A stretch of DNA of 64,000 nt from Pedobacter paludis (GTDB lineage Bacteria; Bacteroidota; Bacteroidia; Sphingobacteriales; Sphingobacteriaceae), in NCBI RefSeq assembly GCF_003173575.1, contig NZ_QGNY01000001.1, positions 868,001-932,000 on the forward strand. Reading direction: 5' to 3'. How positions within the stretch are numbered: position 1 is the stretch's first letter; each line of letters opens with the position of its first letter. A program made the translations under genes and the position numbers. The notes below the pieces were generated by a model. The model made no database searches and was not told the DNA's origin. It was given only the letters and a program-made list of their open reading frames with translations. Shown here in pieces: positions 54,618 through 62,548 of the stretch.

Positions 54618-56696
54618 TTAAGAAAGTTGTTGATAATCTATTCGCACATGATAGATGCTCATCAGCATCGTCTTGAAAATCAATTTGATAGTCTCAATAT
54701 CTTTTAGTGTTAAATCGCAGTCATCCAACTGATTTTGTTCCAATTTATAGTTAATTATCCTTTCAACGATGTCATTTATGTTCTGAGCATCGGGATTTTT
54801 CAGACTTCTTGAGGCTGCTTCTACAGAATCTGCCAGCATTAAAACTCCTGTTTCCTTGCTAAAAGGGATTGGCCCAGGATAGCGGAAAATATTTTCATCG
54901 ACAAATTTTTCTGGCGAGTTTTTTAAAAATGACTGGTAAAAATAATCAACCCTTGTATTGCCATGATGCGTTCTGATAAAATCTATAATTGCTTCGGGAA
55001 TTTGATTTTTTCTTAAAATCTCTATTCCTTTATGTACATGCTGGATAATAATCTGCGCACTTTGTTCATAAGGCAGTTTATCATGCGGACTAACAGCCGT
55101 GTTTTGATTTTCGATAAAGTATTGAGGGTTGTCGACTTTCCCTATATCATGATATAGTGCTCCGGCCCTAACCAAAACAGAATTCCCGCCTATTTTAAAA
55201 ATTGCTGCTTCAGCAAGATTGGCTACTTGTAAAGAGTGCTGAAAGGTTCCAGGCGCTTTAAAGGCCAGCTCTCTCAAAAGTTTGTTATTTGTATTGGTCA
55301 GTTCTATCAAAGCTACATCGGAAGTGATACCAAAAACCCTTTCGAACAAATAAATTAATGGATAAGCTAAAAGGGAAAGCAACACACTGAATACGAATGG
55401 CACAAAATTAATCCATTCAATTTCTCTAAAAGATCCTTCTCGAAGTAATGCAATCCCTACAAAAGAAACAAAATACGCCAGTAGAATAAACATTGCAGAA
55501 ACCAAAAACCGTTCTCTTTTTACAAAATTCTTAATGCTAAAAATAGCAACCATACCAGCTGTGACCTGATAGAACACAAATTCGAAACTATTGGCAACAA
55601 AAAAGCCTGCAATTAAAATCACCAGCATGTGCAGGTAAAGGGCCAGTCGAGTATCAAAAAGAATTCTTATAATAATAGGTACGACACAGAAAGGAATGTA
55701 ATACAGACTAGAAAGATTCATTTTTAGCGCCCACGTTAGCGAGAGCAACATTCCAGTGGTTACTATTAGGATTAAAGAGAGCTGACGATTATCGGCAAAA
55801 ATATCCTTTCGGAACAGAAAAAGGAACGACATTAATATGGTGAGGATAAATCCTACCAAAACAACCTGCCCTAAATATACAAGGCTCTGGCTTCCGATTG
55901 TTTTTGTCTGGGCATCGTATGTAGCCTTATAGGATTCTAGCTTTTGATAGATTTCATCATCTATCCTATCATTTTTAGCTACGATAAGTTCTCCCTTTTG
56001 CACCATTCCTTTTGTGGTAGAAACACTATTAACCGTATTATCCTGAACGGTTTGTGTTAACCTTTCATCAAATACAATATTTGGAGTAATGTGATCTTCG
56101 GCTAAATTACCGATAAGGTCTGCCATAACCTGGTTGGGCGCTTTGAAATTATCTTTAAAAAACTGAAGCGCGGTTTCTGCGGTAAAAATGTCTTGAGTGT
56201 TTTTTTGCTTTGAAACATTATTTTCAACCAGTGAAAAATCATAATTCTTTCCACCAACCTGATGTTTCACATTGAGTCCGATTATTCCTTTGGAATAAAT
56301 ATCCTGCAATAACTTATAAGCTTCGGTTTTATAGGCAATTTTGTCTTTCTCATCTAGTTGTGTAGATCGCCATTTAATATCAAACTCGTTTGAAAATTCT
56401 TCGAGCGCATTGGCTACGATGCTTTTATCAAACTGATAAATTGGCAATATATCCTTTAAGGCATTCTTTTTATCATTGCTAACCTGCGGGTTAGTTTTAA
56501 GGATGGCAAAACTAAATGGCGAAATCAGATCCTTATTCATCCATACAGTACCTTTTTCAAACTCATACCTGAAACGTGGCTGTTTAGGCAGAAAAAGGGT
56601 TATTATGAACACCGTAAAAATCATCATTACATATTTCAGATTTGATGAATACTTACGATACAGGATTTTATGCGAATTTCTCTTGATTTTGGCCAA
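54618..56696 (-). CDS. 7TM-HD-domain phosphohydrolase, PgpH-like (probable c-di-AMP phosphodiesterase)
   Basis: A 692-residue membrane protein. One N-terminal helix (about 20-40), an extracytoplasmic 7TMR-HDED-type domain (about 50-265), seven helices (about 270-460) and a cytosolic HD domain with FQHSLQVANLAEAA and YHDIGKVDNPQYF (HD near 515) and LMLADSVEAASRS. The architecture matches PgpH of Firmicutes, which hydrolyses the second messenger c-di-AMP; Bacteroidota homologues are assumed to do the same. The frame begins with TTG at 56696 and has no ATG before the first helix, so a TTG start is likely. Confidence 0.88.
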   Translation of the reverse strand: MAKIKRNSHKILYRKYSSNLKYVMMIFTVFIITLFLPKQPRFRYEFEKGTVWMNKDLISPFSFAILKTNPQVSNDKKNALKDILPIYQFDKSIVANALEEFSNEFDIKWRSTQLDEKDKIAYKTEAYKLLQDIYSKGIIGLNVKHQVGGKNYDFSLVENNVSKQKNTQDIFTAETALQFFKDNFKAPNQVMADLIGNLAEDHITPNIVFDERLTQTVQDNTVNSVSTTKGMVQKGELIVAKNDRIDDEIYQKLESYKATYDAQTKTIGSQSLVYLGQVVLVGFILTILMSFLFLFRKDIFADNRQLSLILIVTTGMLLSLTWALKMNLSSLYYIPFCVVPIIIRILFDTRLALYLHMLVILIAGFFVANSFEFVFYQVTAGMVAIFSIKNFVKRERFLVSAMFILLAYFVSFVGIALLREGSFREIEWINFVPFVFSVLLSLLAYPLIYLFERVFGITSDVALIELTNTNNKLLRELAFKAPGTFQHSLQVANLAEAAIFKIGGNSVLVRAGALYHDIGKVDNPQYFIENQNTAVSPHDKLPYEQSAQIIIQHVHKGIEILRKNQIPEAIIDFIRTHHGNTRVDYFYQSFLKNSPEKFVDENIFRYPGPIPFSKETGVLMLADSVEAASRSLKNPDAQNINDIVERIINYKLEQNQLDDCDLTLKDIETIKLIFKTMLMSIYHVRIDYQQLS

Positions 56697-56814
56697 AACA
56701 ATACATTTAAGATGCTGTCAAAAATAACATTTTTATCTAATATACATTTTACTGTTTTTGTTTGCAATTACCAGATTTTATATTTTACTTTATGATATCA
56801 AATTAATATCAAAT

Positions 56815-57672
56815 ATGTATCAGGAAAAAATTATCAGCCCACCATCTGGGTATTTAACATTTGCATTATTTATAGTGCTTTTAGCGGGAGCAATCTTTTG
56901 TTTTGTTACGGAAAACTTTATTTGGGGTGGCTGTATCCTGGCCTTCAATTTTTTCCTAGTGCTCCCAGGATTGATCATTAATAACCCCAACGAATCAAAA
57001 GTGCTAACCCTATTTGGTAAATATGTTGGCACAGTAAAAACCGATGGATTTTTTTGGGTTAACCCCTTAACCAACAAAAGAAAGGTTTCGCTTCGTGCAA
57101 ACAACTTAAATGGGCAACAGCTTAAAGTAAACGACAAGCTGGGAAATCCGATAGAAATTGCCGCTGTAGTGGTTTGGAAAGTGAACGAAACGGCAAAAGC
57201 CATTTTCTCTGTAGAAAACTATCTTCAATATGTAAACATACAGAGTGAAGCGGCAGTAAGGCATTTGGCTAATATCTTCCCTTACGATCATGCAGAAGGC
57301 GAAGAAACCAGCATTACATTAAAAGATGGTGCAGAAAAAGTAAGCGAACTTTTAGAAAGCGAATTAAATGAACGTTTGTCGAGAGCCGGAATTGAAGTTT
57401 TAGAAGCCCGGATTTCTCACTTGGCCTATGCACCAGAAATTGCAAGCGCAATGCTTCAACGCCAACAGGCTACAGCGGTAATAGCAGCTCGCAAACTAAT
57501 TGTAGAAGGCGCCGTTGGAATGGTAGAAATGGCATTAGAAAAGTTATCGCAAAAAGGAATTGTAGAATTAGATGAGGAACGAAAAGCCGCTATGGTAAGC
57601 AATTTATTGGTTGTTCTTTGTGGTGATAGACATGTACAACCGGTGGTAAATACTGGTACGCTATATAACTAA
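56815..57672 (+). CDS. SPFH/band-7 domain membrane protein
   Basis: A flotillin/stomatin-related scaffold, 285 residues. Two close hydrophobic segments (about 13-30 and 35-52) form a membrane hairpin, followed by the band-7 domain (LTLFGKYVGTVKTDGFFWVNP, AVVVWKVNETAKAIF) and a coiled C-terminus with ASAMLQRQQATAVIAARK. The frame is open to ATG 56758; ATG 56815 is preferred because family members start about MYQEKIISPPSGY. It is the first of three tightly spaced genes, with an unknown PH-like protein and an Arc-like protein. Function is probably local membrane organisation. Confidence 0.88.
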   Translation: MYQEKIISPPSGYLTFALFIVLLAGAIFCFVTENFIWGGCILAFNFFLVLPGLIINNPNESKVLTLFGKYVGTVKTDGFFWVNPLTNKRKVSLRANNLNGQQLKVNDKLGNPIEIAAVVVWKVNETAKAIFSVENYLQYVNIQSEAAVRHLANIFPYDHAEGEETSITLKDGAEKVSELLESELNERLSRAGIEVLEARISHLAYAPEIASAMLQRQQATAVIAARKLIVEGAVGMVEMALEKLSQKGIVELDEERKAAMVSNLLVVLCGDRHVQPVVNTGTLYN

Positions 57673-57675
57673 CTA

Positions 57676-58197
57676 ATGGAATTCGAAGAAAGACAAAATT
57701 TAAACCTTTGGTGGCTCTATATTTTATTGGGCATTGATGCTGTTATGGTTTTAAGCATTGTTCTTTTTGATAAGGGTGGAACGAGCTTACAGGATTTAAA
57801 AAGCAACTATTTCGCTCCATTTTGGGCTGTCCTCCTTCCCTTTTTGATTATTTTCATAATTCAGAGAAACAAGCTAACCTTAAAAATAAATGCCGAGGGT
57901 ATCGCTTTTAAATATTTCCCGTTTAATGTAAAACCGCGAATTTTCCATTGGACAGATATTGAAAAAGCTTATATCAGAAAATATGATGCATTCTCTGAGT
58001 ACGGTGGTTATGGCGTAAAAAACCGACTTTGGTTTAAACTTAATGACAAGGCATACATTTTAAATGACGGCAACAAAGGTCTTCAGCTCGAATTTAAAAA
58101 TGGCAAAAAGTTGCTGTTCAGTACAAACAAAGTTGATGAGGTAGAGTTATTCCTCATCAACTTAAAAACAAAATACAATATTAAAGCAATAGAATAA
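57676..58197 (+). CDS. Membrane protein of unknown function, PH-like domain
   Basis: A 173-residue protein beginning 3 bp after the SPFH gene. Two membrane helices (about 10-30 and 48-64) precede a beta-rich domain (about 66-170: KLTLKINAEGIAFKYFP, HWTDIEKAYIRKY, LQLEFKNGKKLLFSTN) resembling bacterial PH-like domains. I do not recognise a named family. Operon position between SPFH and Arc-like genes suggests a shared membrane-associated function. Confidence 0.8.
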   Translation: MEFEERQNLNLWWLYILLGIDAVMVLSIVLFDKGGTSLQDLKSNYFAPFWAVLLPFLIIFIIQRNKLTLKINAEGIAFKYFPFNVKPRIFHWTDIEKAYIRKYDAFSEYGGYGVKNRLWFKLNDKAYILNDGNKGLQLEFKNGKKLLFSTNKVDEVELFLINLKTKYNIKAIE

Positions 58198-58203
58198 GTA
58201 AGG

Positions 58204-58371
58204 ATGGCCGAGAAAGATAAAAAAGCTTTTGTATTAAGAATAAGTCCTGCTTTATTAAAAGAAGTAGAAGTTTGGGCGGCTGATGAATTTAGAAGCACAA
58301 ATGGACAGATAGAGTTTCTACTCAATCAGGCATTAAAATCAAGAAAAAAGGACAAGACTAAGGAATCTTAA
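58204..58371 (+). CDS. Arc-family (ribbon-helix-helix) small DNA-binding protein
   Basis: A 55-residue frame from ATG 58204 to TAA 58371, 6 bp after the previous stop. Residues 7-12 (KAFVLR) form the beta strand and 14-29 plus 33-46 the two helices of a ribbon-helix-helix fold: SPALLKEVEVWAADEFRSTNGQIEFLLNQ is typical of Arc/MetJ-type repressors. The tail is basic (KSRKKDKTKES). It completes the SPFH operon and might regulate it, or serve another role. No partner toxin gene is adjacent. Confidence 0.85.
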   Translation: MAEKDKKAFVLRISPALLKEVEVWAADEFRSTNGQIEFLLNQALKSRKKDKTKES

Positions 58372-58490
58372 ATCTAATCTTCTTGTTATGTATATACCTG
58401 CCATGCTAAAATGCAGTCTTCAGCGTTTATGCAATATCAAAAAATGCATACCTTAGTGGGCTAACCAAAAATTCATAAAATTTATTTTAA

Positions 58491-59666
58491 ATGAGAGAAG
58501 TTGTAATCGTATCGGCTGTAAGAACACCTATTGGCAGTTTTGGAGGTTCATTGGCCCAATTTTCGGCCAGTCAATTAGGCGGTTTCGCCATTAAATCTGC
58601 AGTGGAAAAGGCCGGACTAAAACCAGATCAGATTCAGGAAGTTTACATGGGAAATGTACTTTCAGCTAATTTAGGTCAAGCACCTGCAACACAAGCTGCA
58701 AAATTTGCAGGCCTTCCAGATTTGCCCGCAACAGGTATTAATAAAGTTTGCGCATCGGGTACAAAAGCAATTATGCTGGCAGCACAAAGCATTGCTATTG
58801 GAGATAGCGATATTATAATAGCCGGCGGAATGGAGAGTATGAGTAACGTTCCATATTATTTAGACAAAGCCAGAAACGGCTACAGATTAGGACATGGACA
58901 AATTACCGATGGCCTGGTAAAAGATGGCCTTTGGGATGTGTACAATGATTATCATATGGGATCGGCAGCAGAACTTTGTGCAAGCGAGTGCAACATAAGC
59001 CGTGAACAACAAGATAATTTCGCAATTGAATCCTATAAAAGGGCACAATCTGCCCAAACTGCAGGAAAATTTAAAAATGAAATTGTTGCAATAGAAGTTA
59101 AAGATAGGAAAGGAGAAATTTCTGTAATCGATACAGATGATGAGCCAACTGCTGTTAAATTTGATAAAATTCCGGGACTAAAACCTGTATTTAAAAAAGA
59201 TGGAACAGTTACGGCGGCCAATGCATCTACCCTAAACGATGGCGCAGCCGCACTCGTTTTAATGAATGCCGAAAAAGCAAAAGCACTCGGAATAAAACCT
59301 TTGGCAAGAATTTTAAGTTTTGCTGATGCTCAACAGGCTCCAGAATGGTTTACTACTGCCCCGTCAAAGGCAATTCCCTTGGCGTTATCAAAAGCCAACG
59401 TTGATATCAAATCTGTTGACTTCTTTGAGATTAATGAAGCATTTTCGGTAGTTTCCATAGCAAACAATCAAATATTGGATTTAAATGAGAACCAGGTAAA
59501 CGTTAATGGTGGTGCAGTTTCACTTGGTCATCCGCTTGGTGCATCAGGAGCAAGAATTGTTGTTACCTTACTATCTGTTTTAGAACAAAACAATGGCAAA
59601 ATTGGCGTTGCCGGTATTTGTAATGGAGGCGGTGGGGCAAGTGCGCTTGTAGTAGAGAAATTGTAA
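58491..59666 (+). CDS. Acetyl-CoA C-acetyltransferase (thiolase)
   Basis: A 391-residue thiolase that condenses two acetyl-CoA to acetoacetyl-CoA or cleaves 3-ketoacyl-CoA. The nucleophile is Cys87 in KVCASGTKA, NEAFSVV lies near 320, His347 is in GHPLGASGAR, and the second active-site Cys377 is in CNGGGGAS. The start REVVIVSAVRTPIGSFGG is typical of the biosynthetic (AtoB/PhaA) group. It is a single-gene unit with a hairpin downstream. Confidence 0.93.
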   Translation: MREVVIVSAVRTPIGSFGGSLAQFSASQLGGFAIKSAVEKAGLKPDQIQEVYMGNVLSANLGQAPATQAAKFAGLPDLPATGINKVCASGTKAIMLAAQSIAIGDSDIIIAGGMESMSNVPYYLDKARNGYRLGHGQITDGLVKDGLWDVYNDYHMGSAAELCASECNISREQQDNFAIESYKRAQSAQTAGKFKNEIVAIEVKDRKGEISVIDTDDEPTAVKFDKIPGLKPVFKKDGTVTAANASTLNDGAAALVLMNAEKAKALGIKPLARILSFADAQQAPEWFTTAPSKAIPLALSKANVDIKSVDFFEINEAFSVVSIANNQILDLNENQVNVNGGAVSLGHPLGASGARIVVTLLSVLEQNNGKIGVAGICNGGGGASALVVEKL

Positions 59667-59679
59667 AGAATTAATAAAT

Positions 59680-59708
59680 AAAGTTGCTGGTATTTTACCT
59701 GCAACTTT
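59680..59708 (+). terminator. Hairpin after the thiolase gene
   Basis: AAAGTTGC (59680-59687) and GCAACTTT (59701-59708) pair perfectly. Inside, GGT/ACC can pair past a T-T mismatch. The following DNA is AT-rich without a long T run, so termination strength is uncertain. Confidence 0.5.
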
Positions 59709-59735
59709 ATAATTATATTTATTGTAAATTATAAG

Positions 59736-60635
59736 ATGAGAAACATCAAATTCTATTTATTTGTATTGATTGGCTTGGTAAGTTCTGTTGTAAAAGCACA
59801 GCAGGCCACCAGCAAACTCGATGTTTTTCAAGATAGCTTAATAAAAACAACAGCTTCAATTAAAGCAGAAGACAGCGATGAACAGCGCTTGTCCAAAAAT
59901 GGAAAATTTGTTAAAATGCTTGTTGAAGCGCTAAAAACGCCTAATTCCTTTTCCTATTCTTTTGATTCATTAAAAAATGTATCCATTGTAAAATCTTCCG
60001 ATCAGGCTTTTAGAATTTTAAGTTGGTATGTACAACTGGAAAATGGCACCTATCGTTATTATGGTGCAATACAAATGAATACGGGCAGCACCCCGCTTAA
60101 ACTTTATCCACTTATTGATCAAACCGAAAACATTACCGATCCAAACGCGATTGGCAATAACCAAAAATGGTTTGGCGCCAGATATTACGAAATTATTCCA
60201 GTTACTTCTGGCGGAAGATTACCTTACTACGTACTTTTAGGATGGAAGGGAAATACCCAAACCACAACCAAAAAAGTTATTGAAATTTTATCCTTCGATA
60301 AAGAAAACGCAATATTTGGAGCTCCGGTTTTTGATGGAAAAGATCTTAAAGGGAAAAACAGAATCATTTTTGAGTATACAAAAGCTAATGCAATGATACT
60401 TAAAACCGAGCCAAAAGCTGGCTTGATTGTTTTTGATCACCTTGCTCCTTTCGACCCTGAAATGGTTGGAAAATATGAGTTTTATGGATCGGATGGCAAT
60501 ATTGATGGCTTTAAGGTTATAGGTGGTAAACTTAAACTTCAAGAAAATCTGGAGCTTAAAAATAATCCCAATGCCAGCGATGATCTGTATGCAGATCCTA
60601 AGAAAAATGTAAAACCTATCAGAAAGTTTGAATAG
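59736..60635 (+). CDS. Secreted protein of unknown function
   Basis: A 299-residue protein with a clear signal peptide (1-21, ending SVVKA). The mature part is beta-rich with many Lys and Asn: SFSYSFDSLKNVSIVKSSD, RILSWYVQLENGTYRYYGAIQ (about 90-110), WFGARYYEIIPV and YYVLLGWKGN. I recognise no catalytic motif or named domain. It probably resides in the periplasm or outer membrane. It is flanked by the thiolase and POT transporter genes with spacers of 69 and 142 bp, so it is likely transcribed separately. Confidence 0.8.
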   Translation: MRNIKFYLFVLIGLVSSVVKAQQATSKLDVFQDSLIKTTASIKAEDSDEQRLSKNGKFVKMLVEALKTPNSFSYSFDSLKNVSIVKSSDQAFRILSWYVQLENGTYRYYGAIQMNTGSTPLKLYPLIDQTENITDPNAIGNNQKWFGARYYEIIPVTSGGRLPYYVLLGWKGNTQTTTKKVIEILSFDKENAIFGAPVFDGKDLKGKNRIIFEYTKANAMILKTEPKAGLIVFDHLAPFDPEMVGKYEFYGSDGNIDGFKVIGGKLKLQENLELKNNPNASDDLYADPKKNVKPIRKFE

Positions 60636-60678
60636 GCTACTATTTAACATCTTCATTACGTTCTTCGTGAGTTAAAAA

Positions 60679-60710
60679 TTTGTGAGTTTGCCAATCGCTG
60701 ACTATATTGC
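60679..60710 (+). promoter_or_regulatory. Candidate promoter of the POT transporter genes
   Basis: TTTG (60679-60682), 20 nt, then TATATTGC (60703-60710), similar to the element before the metallo-hydrolase gene. It lies 67 bp upstream of the first POT start. Confidence 0.45.
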
Positions 60711-60777
60711 GCCCTGCTAAACTAACTTAAACAACACACAAATTCTGAATTCATAAACTAAAACCAACAAATGTTTT

Positions 60778-62547
60778 ATGCAAACAACTATTGAAACCAA
60801 GGACGATTTCTTTAAAGAAAAAGTATTAGGTCATCCGGCTGGTCTATTTGTACTTTTCTTTACCGAAATGTGGGAAAGATTTTCGTATTATGGCATGCGG
60901 GCCTTATTAGTATTGTTTTTAACCTCATCTATTTTAGGTGAAAACAAAGGTTGGGGTTGGCCAAGGGAACACGCACTGGCCATTTATGGTTCTTATACTT
61001 CGCTTGCTTACTTAACACCAATTTTGGGTGGATACATTGCAGATAGATTAATTGGATACCGTTGGGCCGTAATTGTTGGAGCCTTTTTAATGACACTTGG
61101 CCATCTTTCGATGGCTTTTGAGGTTAATCCTATTTTCATGTATCTAGGTTTATGCCTTCTAGTAGTTGGAAATGGATTTTTCAAGCCTAATATGACTTCG
61201 ATTTTATCTCATATGTATAAAAAACATCCAGAGAAGAAGGATGGGGCATATACCATATTTTACATGGGTGTTAATTCGGGTGCATTTTTAGGGATGTTGC
61301 TTTGTGGTTACATTGGAGAAAGTGCAAATTGGGGCTGGAGCTACGGTTTCGGACTTGCAGGTATCTTCATGTTTGTAGGAATGCTACAATTCTATTTTAC
61401 CAAGAACATTTTTGGCTCAATCGGTTTAAAACCCGTAAATAATGTAGAAGTTGTTGATGAGGATGAAGACCCAGCAGAAGCAAAAAAGAATCCATTTTCT
61501 ATATTCGATATCGTTTTAATTGTTTTAATTTCTGTAATTGGATTGGTTTGGATCATTAACGATCCTTATTCAAAAATCTCGGGGCATACCGTATTTAATT
61601 TCACCGTTGGAAAATTAACTGGCGATAACTTTGCAATAATTGTTGCTCTGGCCCTGTTCATTTTTATTCTGATTAAAAGAATTGCGCAGTACACACCTAA
61701 GCTTAGAGATAAGATGATTGTTGTAATCGTACTCGCATTTATTACCATATTCTTTTGGGCTGCCTTTGAACAGGCCGGCGGTTCAATGACGATTTTCGCA
61801 AAAGATTATACTGCGAGATTATTGCAGGGAAATGCCAAAATAGTCTTCAACGTTGCCAATACATTAATTACGGTTGTTCCATTGGTGATTATTACTTATG
61901 TGCTTTTCAGCCTGTTTAGAAAAACGTTTGGCAAGTTTGCCTTAGGAAATATTATTCTAGCCATTGGCTTTGCATTAATTTGGATTATTGTAATCTATAT
62001 GCTTAAAAACCAATACAGCGATGTTAAAGCTGAAGTTCCGGCAACTTGGTTTGGTGTACTTAATTCATTATTTATTATTTCGTTTGCACCATTAGTATCT
62101 AAAATTTGGGAAAGCAAATACAACCCAACCGCAACGGTTAAAAATGGTTTGGGTATGATTTTACTTGGTATAGGATTTGCTGCTTTGGCTTACGGCTCAA
62201 GTTCAATTCCATCCGGGGCAAAAATAGCTTCGGTTAGCATGATCTGGCTTATTTTAGCTTACTTTTTCCATACCATGGGCGAACTATTTATTTCTCCAGT
62301 TGGCTTATCGTATGTTTCTAAACTTGTTCCCGGTCGTATGATTGGAATTATGTTCGGGATTTGGTATTTGGCTATTGCTATTGGAAATAAAATTGCGGGA
62401 ACCATGGGCGGCATGATCGATAAAATTACAGCTCAATATTCAATGTCTACCTTTTTCTTGATTTTCACTTTAATTCCTGTAGGTCTCGGGGTTTTTATCA
62501 TGCTCCTTACCCCTATCATTAAAAAATTAATGCACGGCGTAAAATAG
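60778..62547 (+). CDS. POT-family proton-coupled peptide transporter
   Basis: A 589-residue inner-membrane importer of di- and tripeptides with about 14 helices. The family signature FTEMWERFSYYGMRALLVLFL (ExxERFxYY proton-coupling motif, about 29-45) starts helix 1. Other marks are GGYIADRLIGYR (about 83-94), FFKPNMTSIL (about 133-142) and FWAAFEQAGGSMTIFA (about 325-340). A hydrophilic loop rich in Asp and Glu lies at about 225-240. It starts a tandem pair; a second POT gene begins 1 bp after its stop. Confidence 0.93.
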   Translation: MQTTIETKDDFFKEKVLGHPAGLFVLFFTEMWERFSYYGMRALLVLFLTSSILGENKGWGWPREHALAIYGSYTSLAYLTPILGGYIADRLIGYRWAVIVGAFLMTLGHLSMAFEVNPIFMYLGLCLLVVGNGFFKPNMTSILSHMYKKHPEKKDGAYTIFYMGVNSGAFLGMLLCGYIGESANWGWSYGFGLAGIFMFVGMLQFYFTKNIFGSIGLKPVNNVEVVDEDEDPAEAKKNPFSIFDIVLIVLISVIGLVWIINDPYSKISGHTVFNFTVGKLTGDNFAIIVALALFIFILIKRIAQYTPKLRDKMIVVIVLAFITIFFWAAFEQAGGSMTIFAKDYTARLLQGNAKIVFNVANTLITVVPLVIITYVLFSLFRKTFGKFALGNIILAIGFALIWIIVIYMLKNQYSDVKAEVPATWFGVLNSLFIISFAPLVSKIWESKYNPTATVKNGLGMILLGIGFAALAYGSSSIPSGAKIASVSMIWLILAYFFHTMGELFISPVGLSYVSKLVPGRMIGIMFGIWYLAIAIGNKIAGTMGGMIDKITAQYSMSTFFLIFTLIPVGLGVFIMLLTPIIKKLMHGVK

Positions 62548-62548
62548 T

